From contig NZ_JAVRIB010000007.1 of NCBI RefSeq assembly GCF_031846275.1, positions 62,001 through 126,000 of the forward strand: a DNA stretch of 64,000 bases, given 5' to 3'. How positions within the stretch are numbered: position 1 is the stretch's first letter; each line of letters starts with the position of its first letter. Both the position numbers and the translations under genes were made by a program. This DNA comes from Spectribacter hydrogenoxidans. Its GTDB lineage: Bacteria > Pseudomonadota > Gammaproteobacteria > Nevskiales > Salinisphaeraceae. Shown here piece after piece: positions 17,378-26,211 of this stretch. The notes below the pieces were generated by a model. It had not been told where the DNA came from, searched no databases, and was given only the letters and a program-made list of their open reading frames with translations.

Positions 17378-18907
17378 CTACCGCTGGCCGACCACCTTCA
17401 ATTCCACACGACGGTTCCGGGCCCGACCCTCGGGGTTGTCCGAGCCGTCGGGATTGACGTTGGGTGCCACCGGCTGGCTCTCGCCATAACCGCGGGCCAC
17501 CATCCGGCTGCGGTCGATACCCTGACCAACCAGGAACTCGACCGCGGATTCGGTACGTTCCTGCGACAGTTCAAGGTTGTAGGAATCGGAGCCGATCGAG
17601 TCGGTATGGCCGGCCACCTCGACATTGAATCCGGGCGAATCCTTGAGCGTTTCCGCCACGCCGATCAGGATTTGCTCGGCATTCGGGGTGAGCCGCGCAC
17701 TGTTGAACTCGAATTTCACGCCCTGGAGCACGGTGCTCTGACCCACGGCACAGCCGTCGGTGGTCACCGGCTGACCCGGCGGGGTGTCGGGGCACTTGTC
17801 ACGGTCATCCGGCACACCGTCGCCGTCGGAGTCGACCACCAGCGGGCAGCCAGACGCATTGACCTGCGTGCCCTTGGGCGTGTTCGGGCAATCGTCTTTG
17901 TAGTCAGGGACGCCGTCACCGTCGGAATCCAGCGGGCAGCCGGTATCGTCGACCGGCACGCCGGACGGGGTATTCGGGCACTTGTCCGCGTAGTCGGGTA
18001 CGCCGTCGCCGTCGGAATCCAGCGGACAGCCGTCGGCATCGACCGGGGCGCCGGACGGAGTGTTCGGACACTTGTCGTCCACGTCCGGTACGCCGTCGCC
18101 GTCGCTGTCGGTCAGGGCCGCCGGGGCGAAGACGTAGCGCAGGCTCAGCATCGCCGAGTGCTGCTCGTAATCCACGTCGGTGCGCTGGGTATTGCCGGTC
18201 GCCGGATCGGTGGCCTCGAATTCGGGATCATCGGCCTTGAAGAACCGGTAACCGAGGCCGAGGGCCAGGGTATCGGTCAGGTCGAACTCAATACCGGCAC
18301 CGAGCTGGGCTGCCAGCACGGTGTCGTCGGCGGCACCGCCCCCGGCGTCGAGCTCGATTTCGGCCGCACCAAGACCGCCACCCACATAAGGATGCCAGTT
18401 GCCGTCCGGGTTGAAGTCGAACCAGGCGTTCGCCATCAGGGCGGTCGACGTGATGTCACCCTCGGCATCGGTGCTGCCACCCATGTTGTTGTTGATCATG
18501 TCGAGGTCGTTCTCGCTGTAGCGAAGCTGCAGCTCGGAACGGAAACCGCCTTCCCAGGCATAACCGAGTGACAGGCTGCCGAAGGCACCGTCGTCGTACT
18601 CGATTTCGAAGTTCTGGGAGTTGCCAAAGCCACCGGCACCGCCAGCGCCGCCCTGCCCACCGCCGCCAGGGCCGGTGGGGAAGAGGTTGATCAGGCCTGG
18701 GATGACCAGAAAGCCGCTGCCTCCCTGACCCGGTTGGCCGGGTTGACCGGGTTGGCCTGGCCCGAAGGTTTCCTGCGTCGCGTCGCTGTCGTTCAGCTTG
18801 CTGTAGCCGAGTCCGCCTTCCACGTACCAGCCCGGATCAACCGCGCCCGCCGTGGTAAACGAAAACGCCAGAGCGGCCGCCGCCGCCATGCGGAGGTTCT
18901 TGCTCAT
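17378..18907 (-). CDS. OmpA/OprF-type outer-membrane protein with thrombospondin type-3 repeats
   Basis: 509 residues from the ATG at 18907, chosen because a signal peptide (MSKNLRMAAAAALAFSFTTAGA) begins there. An eight-stranded barrel domain (about 25-260) is followed by four Ca-binding DSDGDGVPD repeats with Cys pairs (about 266-385) and an OmpA-like peptidoglycan-binding domain (VEVAGHTDSIGSDSYNLELSQERTESAVEFL, RNRRVELKV). It anchors the outer membrane to the wall. Oddity: between the first two predicted strands lies a low-complexity insertion with (GQP)4 at ~51-61 and a Gly-run at ~79-94, probably a surface loop. Paralogue B follows downstream. Confidence 0.93.
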   Translation of the reverse strand: MSKNLRMAAAAALAFSFTTAGAVDPGWYVEGGLGYSKLNDSDATQETFGPGQPGQPGQPGQGGSGFLVIPGLINLFPTGPGGGGQGGAGGAGGFGNSQNFEIEYDDGAFGSLSLGYAWEGGFRSELQLRYSENDLDMINNNMGGSTDAEGDITSTALMANAWFDFNPDGNWHPYVGGGLGAAEIELDAGGGAADDTVLAAQLGAGIEFDLTDTLALGLGYRFFKADDPEFEATDPATGNTQRTDVDYEQHSAMLSLRYVFAPAALTDSDGDGVPDVDDKCPNTPSGAPVDADGCPLDSDGDGVPDYADKCPNTPSGVPVDDTGCPLDSDGDGVPDYKDDCPNTPKGTQVNASGCPLVVDSDGDGVPDDRDKCPDTPPGQPVTTDGCAVGQSTVLQGVKFEFNSARLTPNAEQILIGVAETLKDSPGFNVEVAGHTDSIGSDSYNLELSQERTESAVEFLVGQGIDRSRMVARGYGESQPVAPNVNPDGSDNPEGRARNRRVELKVVGQR

Positions 18908-19062
18908 CCCTGATCCCCTTGATTGATGCAACCGGTTGTCCCCAAGCCGGCGCTGTAGCGCCAAAAACTTGACGTTAAGGAGTGTAACGCCGCGCCATGC
19001 GGTTGTACATACGCGTGCAAATGAAATTTTTGCGGCGTCAACCGGGGCTTGCAGCCGGTAGT

Positions 19063-20724
19063 TCAGGCCAGCTTTCGATGTTTCGACTTGGTGGGCGCGT
19101 CCGCGGCATCACCCAGGCGGCGCTTGCGATCAGCCTCGTAGTCCTGGAAATTGCCTTCCAGGAAAACGGGCCCGTCCGCCTCGAAGGCCAGAATGTGGCT
19201 GGCAATGCGGTCGAGGAACCAGCGGTCGTGGGAAATGACCAGGACGCAGCCGGGAAATACCAGCAATGCTTCCTCCAGCGCTCGCAGGGTTTCCACATCC
19301 AGGTCGTTGGTCGGTTCGTCCAGCAGGAGCACGTTGCCGCCGGCCCGTAGTAGCTTGGCCAGATGCACGCGGTTGCGCTCGCCGCCGGACAGGTCGCCGA
19401 TACGCTTCTGCTGGTCGCCGCCCTTGAAGTTGAAGCGGCCGACGTAGGCCCGCGAGGGCACTTCGTAGTGGCCGACCCGGATGATGTCCTGCCCGTCGCC
19501 GATTTCCTCCCATACCGTCTTGCCGCCATCAAGGCTGTCGCGGGACTGGCTGACGTAGGCCGGCTCCACGGTATCGCCGACCGTCACCTCGCCGGCATCG
19601 GGCTGCTCTTCACCGGTGAGAAGGCGGAACAGGGTGGTCTTGCCCACGCCGTTGGGGCCGATGATGCCGACGATGGCACCGCGCGGGATGCGCAGGTTGA
19701 AGTCCTGGTACAGCGTACGATCGCCATAGGCCTTGCTGACGCCCGCCAGTTCGAATACCTGCTCGCCCAGACGCGGCCCCGGCGGAATATAGATCTCGTT
19801 GGTTTCCGAGCGCTTCTGGTGCTCGCGGCTGGCGAGTTCCTCGAACTGCTTCAGCCGTGCCTTGTTCTTGGCCTGCCGGCCCTTGGGATTGGTTCGCACC
19901 CATTCCAGCTCGGCCTTGATGGCTTTCTGGTGGGCGTCCTCGCTTTTCTGTTCGCGGGCCAGGCGTTTTTCCTTGGCTTCCAGCCAGGCCGAGTAGTTGC
20001 CCTCGAACGGAATGCCGTGTCCGCGGTCGAGCTCCAGAATCCAGCCGGCGACGTTGTCCAGGAAGTAGCGATCATGGGTCACGGCCACCACCGTGCCCGG
20101 AAAGTCGGCCAGGAACCGCTCGAGCCAGGCCACCGATTCGGCATCCAGGTGGTTGGTGGGCTCGTCCAGCAACAGCATGTCCGGCTTTTCCAGCAACAGC
20201 TTGCACAGGGCCACGCGGCGGCGCTCGCCGCCCGACAGCTTGCTAACATCGGCATCCCAGGGCGGCAGGTTCAGGGCCGCGGCAGCCCGGTCGAGCCGGC
20301 TGTCCAGCTCCCAGCCGTCGGCGGCCTCGATCGCCTCCTGCAGGCTGGCCTGTTCCGCCAGCAGGGCGTCGAAGTCGGCGTCGGGATCGGCGAATGCGTT
20401 GCTGATCTCGTTGAAGCGGTCCAGCTGCCCCTTGATCTCGGCGACCCCTTCCTCGATGTTGCCGCGGACATCCTTGCTGTCGTCCAGCGGGGGCTCCTGG
20501 GGCAGGTAGCCGATGCGGATGCCGGGCATCGGCCTTGCTTCGCCCTCGATTTCGGTGTCGACCCCGGCCATGATCCGCAGCAATGTCGACTTGCCGGCAC
20601 CGTTATAGCCCAGTACGCCGATCTTTGCGCCGGGGAAGAACGACAGCGAGATGTCGCGCAGGATATGCTTGCCCGGCGGCACAACCTTGCCGACCCGGTT
20701 CATGGTGTAGATGTACTGACTCAT
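19063..20724 (-). CDS. ettA: EttA, energy-dependent translational throttle ABC-F protein
   Basis: 553 residues, close to the 555 of E. coli EttA. N-terminus YTMNRVGKVVPPGKHILRDISLSFFPGAKIGVLG is nearly the family standard. Two ABC domains are seen: Walker A GYNGAGKST and GPNGVGKTT, with signatures LSGGERRRVALC and LSGGERNRVHLA and Walker B LLLDEPTNHLD / LLLDEPTNDLD. The arm and linker typical of ABC-F lie between. It binds the ribosomal E site and gates entry into elongation according to ATP/ADP. No membrane segment. Divergent from the cysH-like gene. Confidence 0.97.
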   Translation of the reverse strand: MSQYIYTMNRVGKVVPPGKHILRDISLSFFPGAKIGVLGYNGAGKSTLLRIMAGVDTEIEGEARPMPGIRIGYLPQEPPLDDSKDVRGNIEEGVAEIKGQLDRFNEISNAFADPDADFDALLAEQASLQEAIEAADGWELDSRLDRAAAALNLPPWDADVSKLSGGERRRVALCKLLLEKPDMLLLDEPTNHLDAESVAWLERFLADFPGTVVAVTHDRYFLDNVAGWILELDRGHGIPFEGNYSAWLEAKEKRLAREQKSEDAHQKAIKAELEWVRTNPKGRQAKNKARLKQFEELASREHQKRSETNEIYIPPGPRLGEQVFELAGVSKAYGDRTLYQDFNLRIPRGAIVGIIGPNGVGKTTLFRLLTGEEQPDAGEVTVGDTVEPAYVSQSRDSLDGGKTVWEEIGDGQDIIRVGHYEVPSRAYVGRFNFKGGDQQKRIGDLSGGERNRVHLAKLLRAGGNVLLLDEPTNDLDVETLRALEEALLVFPGCVLVISHDRWFLDRIASHILAFEADGPVFLEGNFQDYEADRKRRLGDAADAPTKSKHRKLA

Positions 20725-20926
20725 CGTGGTGGCGACAGTGGCAAGTGAAGCGCGCCATTATCCGCGAGCCACTGCCGATGTGCCATCGGCGACGGTGAGT
20801 CCAAACAAAAAAGAATTACAAGACGTATCAATATAACCTGAAACGCATGTCATGAGGGCTGCGTTAGCGGGATACTGCGCGTCATCAACAATCCGTCAAC
20901 GCGTTGCTTCAGACGCGAGGCCGAGT

Positions 20927-21559
20927 ATGACCGACACCGATACCACCAATCTCAACCAGCAGCTGGCGAACCAGTCCGCCGAGGCTATCGTGGCGTGGGC
21001 GCTGTCCCGCCCGGGTCGCCCGCTGATCACGACCAACTTCGGACCCTATTCCGCGGTTCTGTTGCACATGTGCACGCAGGCGCGTCCGGATCTGCCGGTA
21101 CTGTGGGTGGACTCCGGCTACAACACGCGACAGACCTATCTCTATGCCGAGAGCCTGATCGAGATGCTGGATCTGGATATTCACGTGTACAACCCGCTGC
21201 AATCCGCGGCGCGACGCGATGCGCTGATGGGCATTCCCGACGTCGACGATCCCCGTCACGAGACCTTCACCGAGCAGGTCAAGCTCGAACCGTTCCGCAG
21301 AGCATTCGCCGATCTGAAGCCGGACCTCTGGCTGACGGCGCTGCGGCGCGAGCAGACCGAGTTTCGCCAGGGGCTGGAAACGGTCACGCAGGATCAGCCG
21401 GGCGGTGTGCTGAAGGTGTCGCCGCTGCTGGACTGGCGCGAGACCGACATGAAGGCCTACCTGCTGGCCCATGGTCTGCCCAACGAGAACCGCTACTTCG
21501 ATCCCACCAAGGTGCTGGGCAATCGCGAGTGCGGCCTGCACAACCGGTTCACCGCGTAA
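20927..21559 (+). CDS. cysH: Phosphoadenylyl-sulfate (PAPS) reductase-like protein, CysH family
   Basis: 210 residues from the ATG at 20927; frame continues upstream to 20852 but that part lacks family similarity. Core motifs: LITTNFGPYSAVLLHMC (PP-loop-like), VLWVDSGYNTRQTYLYAE, WLTALRREQTEFR and the C-terminal ECGLH carrying the single catalytic Cys. The paired Cys of iron-sulfur APS reductases are absent, which points to the thioredoxin-dependent PAPS type. It reduces activated sulfate to sulfite in assimilation. Somewhat shorter than E. coli CysH (244). No other cys genes lie in the window. Confidence 0.88.
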   Translation: MTDTDTTNLNQQLANQSAEAIVAWALSRPGRPLITTNFGPYSAVLLHMCTQARPDLPVLWVDSGYNTRQTYLYAESLIEMLDLDIHVYNPLQSAARRDALMGIPDVDDPRHETFTEQVKLEPFRRAFADLKPDLWLTALRREQTEFRQGLETVTQDQPGGVLKVSPLLDWRETDMKAYLLAHGLPNENRYFDPTKVLGNRECGLHNRFTA

Positions 21560-21723
21560 TCGGGCACATCTCGAAGTCGGCCGGCAAAAGTGGGCGGTCG
21601 TTGTAAGAAAATTTCCGGCTTACCCCTCATGCCGGGACACTGACGGTCGATACCGGAGCCTGTACGCGGCACATCTGGTCCGCGACTCGGCTCCCCCAAT
21701 CGATACGTTCACGAGGTGCAGGC

Positions 21724-23202
21724 ATGAATTTTCCGAGTTCAAGATTTCTACTGGGTGCGTTGTTCAGCGCCTGGCTGGCGCTGGCTACCGGCTGTGGCGG
21801 CGGTGGCGGCGGCGGCTCCGCTGCGGATGATGGCAATCAGCCGGTTCCGGTTGGCGGCAATCAGGTCGCCGGCCCGGCCGACCCGGTCCAGGACGCGCTG
21901 ACCGATGTCGGTGATACCACCGGCGACGCGCCAGTCATCGGCGATACGTCCGCTGCGCTGCTATCCGCGCTGGTTGCGCTGCTCGACGCGCCGGATGGTC
22001 TGGCCAGCGGTTTCCAGAGTTTCCTCACCAGCCAGAATCCGGATGACCTGATCGCCGGTGGCGATCTGGCCGGCGACGCGCTGCTCAGCTTTGCCGCCGG
22101 GCTCTCCGAGACCCTGATTCAGTTGACGGAAGAAGGGCAGGCGATTCCCGGTTCCGAGAATCTGCTGCCTCTGCTTACCCAGTTGCAGGTCGAGGTACAG
22201 GACGGCATCACCGGTCAGACCGACGGTGGTGACCTGACCGCGATTACCGATCTGCTGGTTCAGATCGCAGGCGAGCTGGACACCCTGTCCGGTCAGGTTC
22301 CGTCTCAGGTGGCTGACGCGCCACTGGTGGGTGATCTGCTCACTGCGCTGGGTACCGGTGCCGATGATCTCAGCATCATCCTGGATGCCACCGGGCGCCT
22401 GGATGGGGACGACACCAGCGCCGCGCTGGTGGATTCGTTCGAAAATCTGCTCACCAGCCTGTCCGGTTCCCTGCCGGGTGATGCCAATTCCGCGTTGACC
22501 GGTGCCGTCGGTGACGCAACGGTTCAGTTCGAGAACGGCTTGGCCGTGGTGCTCAACCCGCTGTTCCAGGCCCTGCGGGGTGTGCTGGCGCCGGTGACCG
22601 GCGAGACCTCGCCGCTGGCGCCGGTGCTTGGCGCCGGGTTTGCCGGTGACTTCAGCGATTTCGGTGGCGAAGCCGGGTTTGGTGATCTCCTGGCCGGCGG
22701 CGGCACCGGGAGCGGTGGCACCCAGATTCCGTTGCTGTCCGATCTGCTTTCGGGACTGCCAGTTCTCGGTGATGTGCTGGCCGGCCTGATGGGGGGGGAG
22801 GCTGCTGGCGGTCTGGATACGCTGAGCAACCTTCTCGCCAATGGTGGTACGGGTAATGTGCCGCTGCTGGGTGACGTGCTGCAGGGTGTTCCCGCTCTGG
22901 GTGGAGCCGACCCGGCCTCGCTGCCGCTGCTGGGCGACTTGCTGACCGCGCTGCTCAGCCTGGATGGCGACGGCGTGCCGGTGATCAGCGATATCCTGGA
23001 CTCGGCTGGTGGCACGGGGACCGGTTTCGATTCCAGCCAATTCAGCGACATCATCGATGGTTTGCTGCCGGAGTTGTTCGCCAGTTTCGGTGGCCAGGAT
23101 GCCAATGGCGGCTTCCTGAGTGGTGCCGAGGGCCTGCCCGTCATCGGTGGCATTATCTCGGGGCTGCTGGGAAGCATTCTCGGTCTGCTCGGTCTTATCT
23201 GA
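21724..23202 (+). CDS. Large Gly/Leu-rich lipoprotein of unknown function
   Basis: 492 residues. Signal peptide with lipobox LATGC (lipid-modified Cys24) followed by a seven-Gly linker. The rest is almost free of aromatic and basic residues, and full of repeats of the type PLLGDLL, PVLGDVLAGL, PVIGGIISGLL set between Asp/Gly turns, ending in a strongly hydrophobic tail (GSILGLLGLI). The composition recalls the two secreted Gly/Leu-rich proteins at 15.9-17.3 kb, although no direct alignment is convincing beyond the repeat style. Probably sits on the outer membrane. It has its own terminator and a 164-base leader gap. Function unknown. Confidence 0.8.
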   Translation: MNFPSSRFLLGALFSAWLALATGCGGGGGGGSAADDGNQPVPVGGNQVAGPADPVQDALTDVGDTTGDAPVIGDTSAALLSALVALLDAPDGLASGFQSFLTSQNPDDLIAGGDLAGDALLSFAAGLSETLIQLTEEGQAIPGSENLLPLLTQLQVEVQDGITGQTDGGDLTAITDLLVQIAGELDTLSGQVPSQVADAPLVGDLLTALGTGADDLSIILDATGRLDGDDTSAALVDSFENLLTSLSGSLPGDANSALTGAVGDATVQFENGLAVVLNPLFQALRGVLAPVTGETSPLAPVLGAGFAGDFSDFGGEAGFGDLLAGGGTGSGGTQIPLLSDLLSGLPVLGDVLAGLMGGEAAGGLDTLSNLLANGGTGNVPLLGDVLQGVPALGGADPASLPLLGDLLTALLSLDGDGVPVISDILDSAGGTGTGFDSSQFSDIIDGLLPELFASFGGQDANGGFLSGAEGLPVIGGIISGLLGSILGLLGLI

Positions 23203-23246
23203 ACGAGCCGACCGTTTTGGCCTTTCCAGGCTAAAGCCTAGTCATG

Positions 23247-23275
23247 ACGCCGGCCTTCGGGCCGGCGTTTTTCGT
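23247..23275 (+). terminator. Intrinsic terminator of the Gly/Leu-rich lipoprotein gene
   Basis: Arms acgccggcc / ggccggcgt closed by a TTCG tetraloop and followed by TTTTTCG. A textbook plus-strand terminator; it nearly touches the convergent mltF stop at 23276. Confidence 0.92.
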
Positions 23276-24751
23276 TCACAGCGCCGGCACATTCATGTCC
23301 AGCGCCCGTTCCGCCGCCGTGTCGGACGTTTCCGGTTCGCGCTGCAGGCTTTCGGGCTTTTCCGTATCGGGACTGCCGGTCATCCACAGCAGGATGTCGT
23401 AGTAGGCGCGGACGTTGCCGACGTATGTCACCGCTTCATGGCCGCGGGCGTACCCGTAGCGGGTCTGGCTGTGATAACGCTTCTGGGTCAGCCAGGGCAG
23501 GGCATCGCGCAGGTTGATCCAGCTATCCGGATCACGATCGCGCTGGCGCAGCAGCTCACGGGCATCGAGTACGTGCCCCAGGCCCAGGTTGTAGGCGGCC
23601 AGGGCGGTCCAGGTGCGATCCGGCTCCTCGATGCCATCAGCCAGGCGTTCGCGCAGGTCCCGGATGTATCGGGCGCCTCCCTCGATGCTCTGCGCCGGAT
23701 CCGTGCGGTCGGCCACGCCGAGTTCTTCCGCGGTCTGCTCGGTCAGCATCATCAGCCCTCGCACGCCGGTCGGGCTGACCGCTTCCGGGTCCCAGTGGGA
23801 TTCCTGATAGCCCACCGCCGCCAGCAGGCGCCAGTCCAGGCCGTTTTCCTCGGCTGCTGTCTCGAACGCGGGACGCCAGCGGTCGAGCCGCTCCTCGGCG
23901 ATGCGGGCGAAGGTCTGGCCGCCGACAAAGCCAAGCCGCTTGGCATGGCCGAAGTGTCGGTCCCGCAGTATGGTCATGGCCGCATCGCCCCGCATGCCGG
24001 CCAGGAAGGCTATTGCCCGGTTGTAGAGGGCATCGTGTTCCCGGGCGGGAAATACCCAGGTACGCGATGCGGTGACAGGCAGGGTGAAGGCGGTGCGCAG
24101 GCGCGGGTAGTAGCGCTGATTGAGCTGCACCAGCCGGGCGTCGGCGACGGTTGCACGGATGTCCCCCTCGGCCACCCGCGCCAGCAGTTCCTCGGCGTTG
24201 GCCGATTCGTCCACCCGGAAGTTCAGCGTTGGGTGCGCCTGCCGCAACCAGTTGGTGACCGCATCGTCCCGGGCGACGGTCAGCTTGCCGTCCAGCGAGG
24301 CAAGGTCGTCGGGCGTCGGATCGTCGGCCTGATAGACCACCGTGGGTTGCAGGTCCAGATAGCCCGGTGTCAGCCGGTAATCCCGACGCAGCGCTGCGGT
24401 AGCGGTGAGGCCGACCGAGAAATGGCTGTTGCCCTGGCGCACCGCGCGGGTGAGGGCGGCGCGGGTATCGACGACCTGCATGTCGAGTTCCACCCCGAGT
24501 TGATCGGCGAACGCCTGGGCCAGATCGTATTCGAACCCGGTAGGGCCGGCCGGCCCCAGGTAGTAAGTAGTGGCGGAATTCACGGTCGCGACCCGGAGTA
24601 TGCCCGTAGCCTGGATTTCCGCCATGGGCGAAACCGGCGGCTGACAGGTCGCCAGCAGCGCCAGTGCCAGCAGTATCGTCACCCAGCGCAGCGAAACCCG
24701 ATACCGCTGCGCTGGCAGCCGATGGACGGCGGCGTCACTCATGGAATGCAT
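23276..24751 (-). CDS. mltF: MltF, membrane-bound lytic murein transglycosylase F
   Basis: 491 residues from the ATG at 24751 (a start 9 bases later or one at 24817 is also possible). Signal sequence with lipobox LLATC near residue 36. The N-terminal half is a solute-binding-protein-like domain (ILRVATVNSATTYYLGPAGPTGFEYDLA), the C-terminal half an SLT domain with catalytic Glu in AAVGYQESHWDPEAVSPTGVRGLMML and AAYNLGLGHVLDAR. It cleaves peptidoglycan glycan strands giving anhydro ends. Convergent with the lipoprotein gene and divergent from tRNA-Ser. Confidence 0.95.
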   Translation of the reverse strand: MHSMSDAAVHRLPAQRYRVSLRWVTILLALALLATCQPPVSPMAEIQATGILRVATVNSATTYYLGPAGPTGFEYDLAQAFADQLGVELDMQVVDTRAALTRAVRQGNSHFSVGLTATAALRRDYRLTPGYLDLQPTVVYQADDPTPDDLASLDGKLTVARDDAVTNWLRQAHPTLNFRVDESANAEELLARVAEGDIRATVADARLVQLNQRYYPRLRTAFTLPVTASRTWVFPAREHDALYNRAIAFLAGMRGDAAMTILRDRHFGHAKRLGFVGGQTFARIAEERLDRWRPAFETAAEENGLDWRLLAAVGYQESHWDPEAVSPTGVRGLMMLTEQTAEELGVADRTDPAQSIEGGARYIRDLRERLADGIEEPDRTWTALAAYNLGLGHVLDARELLRQRDRDPDSWINLRDALPWLTQKRYHSQTRYGYARGHEAVTYVGNVRAYYDILLWMTGSPDTEKPESLQREPETSDTAAERALDMNVPAL

Positions 24752-24829
24752 ATTGTCGCTTGGGGCCGCGTTCCATTCCCTGTAAACTTCGCCCGTCGGG
24801 TGGCTGATGCATCGCACCGACAGCTTTCC

Positions 24830-24924
<95 letters not shown>

Positions 24925-25076
24925 CCCCACTGCTCGGCAATCCGGACGCTGGTCGACCGGCATACCGGTTCCGGTGTGGATGCGCGAGTGGTAGCGGCGT
25001 GTCCTGACCGCCGAATTCCTGTGATGCCGGCATGGCCGCATCTTAACGCAGCAATCGCCGGGAGACGCTGACCAGC

Positions 25077-25403
25077 ATGGCGGACAAGCAACGCCTTTAT
25101 CGGGTGACCTTCTTCAATCAGGGTCATATCTACGAGGTCTACGCCAAATCCGTGTCGCAGGGTGGGTTGTACGGTTTCGTGGAAATCGAGCAACTGGTCT
25201 TCGGCGAACGCAGCGAACTGGTGGTCGACCCGGCCGAGGAAAAGCTGGCCAGCGAATTCGCCGATGTGATCCGCTCCTATATTCCCATGCATGCGGTGGT
25301 GCGCATCGACGAGGTACGCAAGCGCGGCGCGGCCAAGGTGACGGACGCCGGCGGCAGTGACGGCAAGGTCATGCCGTTTCCGGTCTACACCGGCCGGAAT
25401 TGA
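25077..25403 (+). CDS. DUF1820 family protein
   Basis: 108 residues, soluble. The opening RLYRVTFFNQGHIYEVYAKSVSQGGLYGFVEIEQLVFGE and the later YIPMHAVVRIDEV are characteristic of DUF1820, a short gammaproteobacterial family of unknown function. Starts at an ATG 157 bases after the tRNA; possibly first gene of a unit with the MBL hydrolase and purL, which follow closely on the same strand. Confidence 0.88.
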   Translation: MADKQRLYRVTFFNQGHIYEVYAKSVSQGGLYGFVEIEQLVFGERSELVVDPAEEKLASEFADVIRSYIPMHAVVRIDEVRKRGAAKVTDAGGSDGKVMPFPVYTGRN

Positions 25404-25443
25404 CCGAGGCAATGGCGCGAAAGCAAGCCCCCGGACTGGCGTG

Positions 25444-26211
25444 ATGCGATTCGCGTTTCTGGGCAGCGGTAGCCGGGGCAACGCGCTGGTGGTGGAATCC
25501 GGGGGGACCCGAGTTCTGGTTGACTGCGGCTTTTCCGCCGCGGACATGCAGCGACGCCTGGCCCGGCTGTCGTTGGACCCGGCCTCGCTGGATGCGATTC
25601 TGATTACGCACGAGCACGGCGATCATGTACGCGGCCTGGCCCGGTTCGCCGGCCGGCACGGCCTGCCGGTATGGATGACGCCGGGCACTCGGCAGGCCTG
25701 CGCGCCCGGCCCGGACCTGTCAGTGAACTGCTTTTCGCCGCACGAGGCCTTTGCCATCGATGGTTTGAGCGTCGCGCCGTTTCCCGTACCGCACGATGCC
25801 CGTGAACCCTGCCAGTTCCTTTTGTCTGACGGCCATCGGCGGTTGGGCGTGCTCTCCGACATTGGCCGGCCGACGCCGCATGTGCAGGCCATGATCGATG
25901 ACTGTGACGCGTTGCTGCTCGAGTGCAATCACGATCCGGCCCTGCTGGCGGCTGGACCCTATCCGGCTTCGGTACGGGCGCGGGTAGCCGGGGACCTGGG
26001 GCACCTGAGCAATGGCCAGGCAGCGGGCCTGCTCGGCAGGATCGGTCGCGATCGGCTTCAGCATGTGGTGGCCACGCATATCAGCAACAACAACAACACG
26101 GCGGATCATGCCCGTCGGGCTCTGGCCGACGTGCTGGGCTGCAACCCCGACTGGGTGGCCGCCGCGGATCAGCAAGAGGGATTGTCTTGGCGCAGCATCG
26201 TCGCACTCTGA
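25444..26211 (+). CDS. MBL-fold metallohydrolase (YycJ/WalJ-like)
   Basis: 255 residues from the ATG at 25444 (MRFAFLGSGSRGNALVVE), the usual N-terminus of this group. Zinc ligands appear in THEHGDHVRG, and the later LLECNHDP and ATHISNNNNT positions fit the fold. The group is related to 5'-3' exonuclease-like WalJ/YycJ and to beta-lactamase-fold nucleases; substrate is not proven. Its last 25 bases overlap the start of purL, so the genes are coupled. Confidence 0.88.
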   Translation: MRFAFLGSGSRGNALVVESGGTRVLVDCGFSAADMQRRLARLSLDPASLDAILITHEHGDHVRGLARFAGRHGLPVWMTPGTRQACAPGPDLSVNCFSPHEAFAIDGLSVAPFPVPHDAREPCQFLLSDGHRRLGVLSDIGRPTPHVQAMIDDCDALLLECNHDPALLAAGPYPASVRARVAGDLGHLSNGQAAGLLGRIGRDRLQHVVATHISNNNNTADHARRALADVLGCNPDWVAAADQQEGLSWRSIVAL

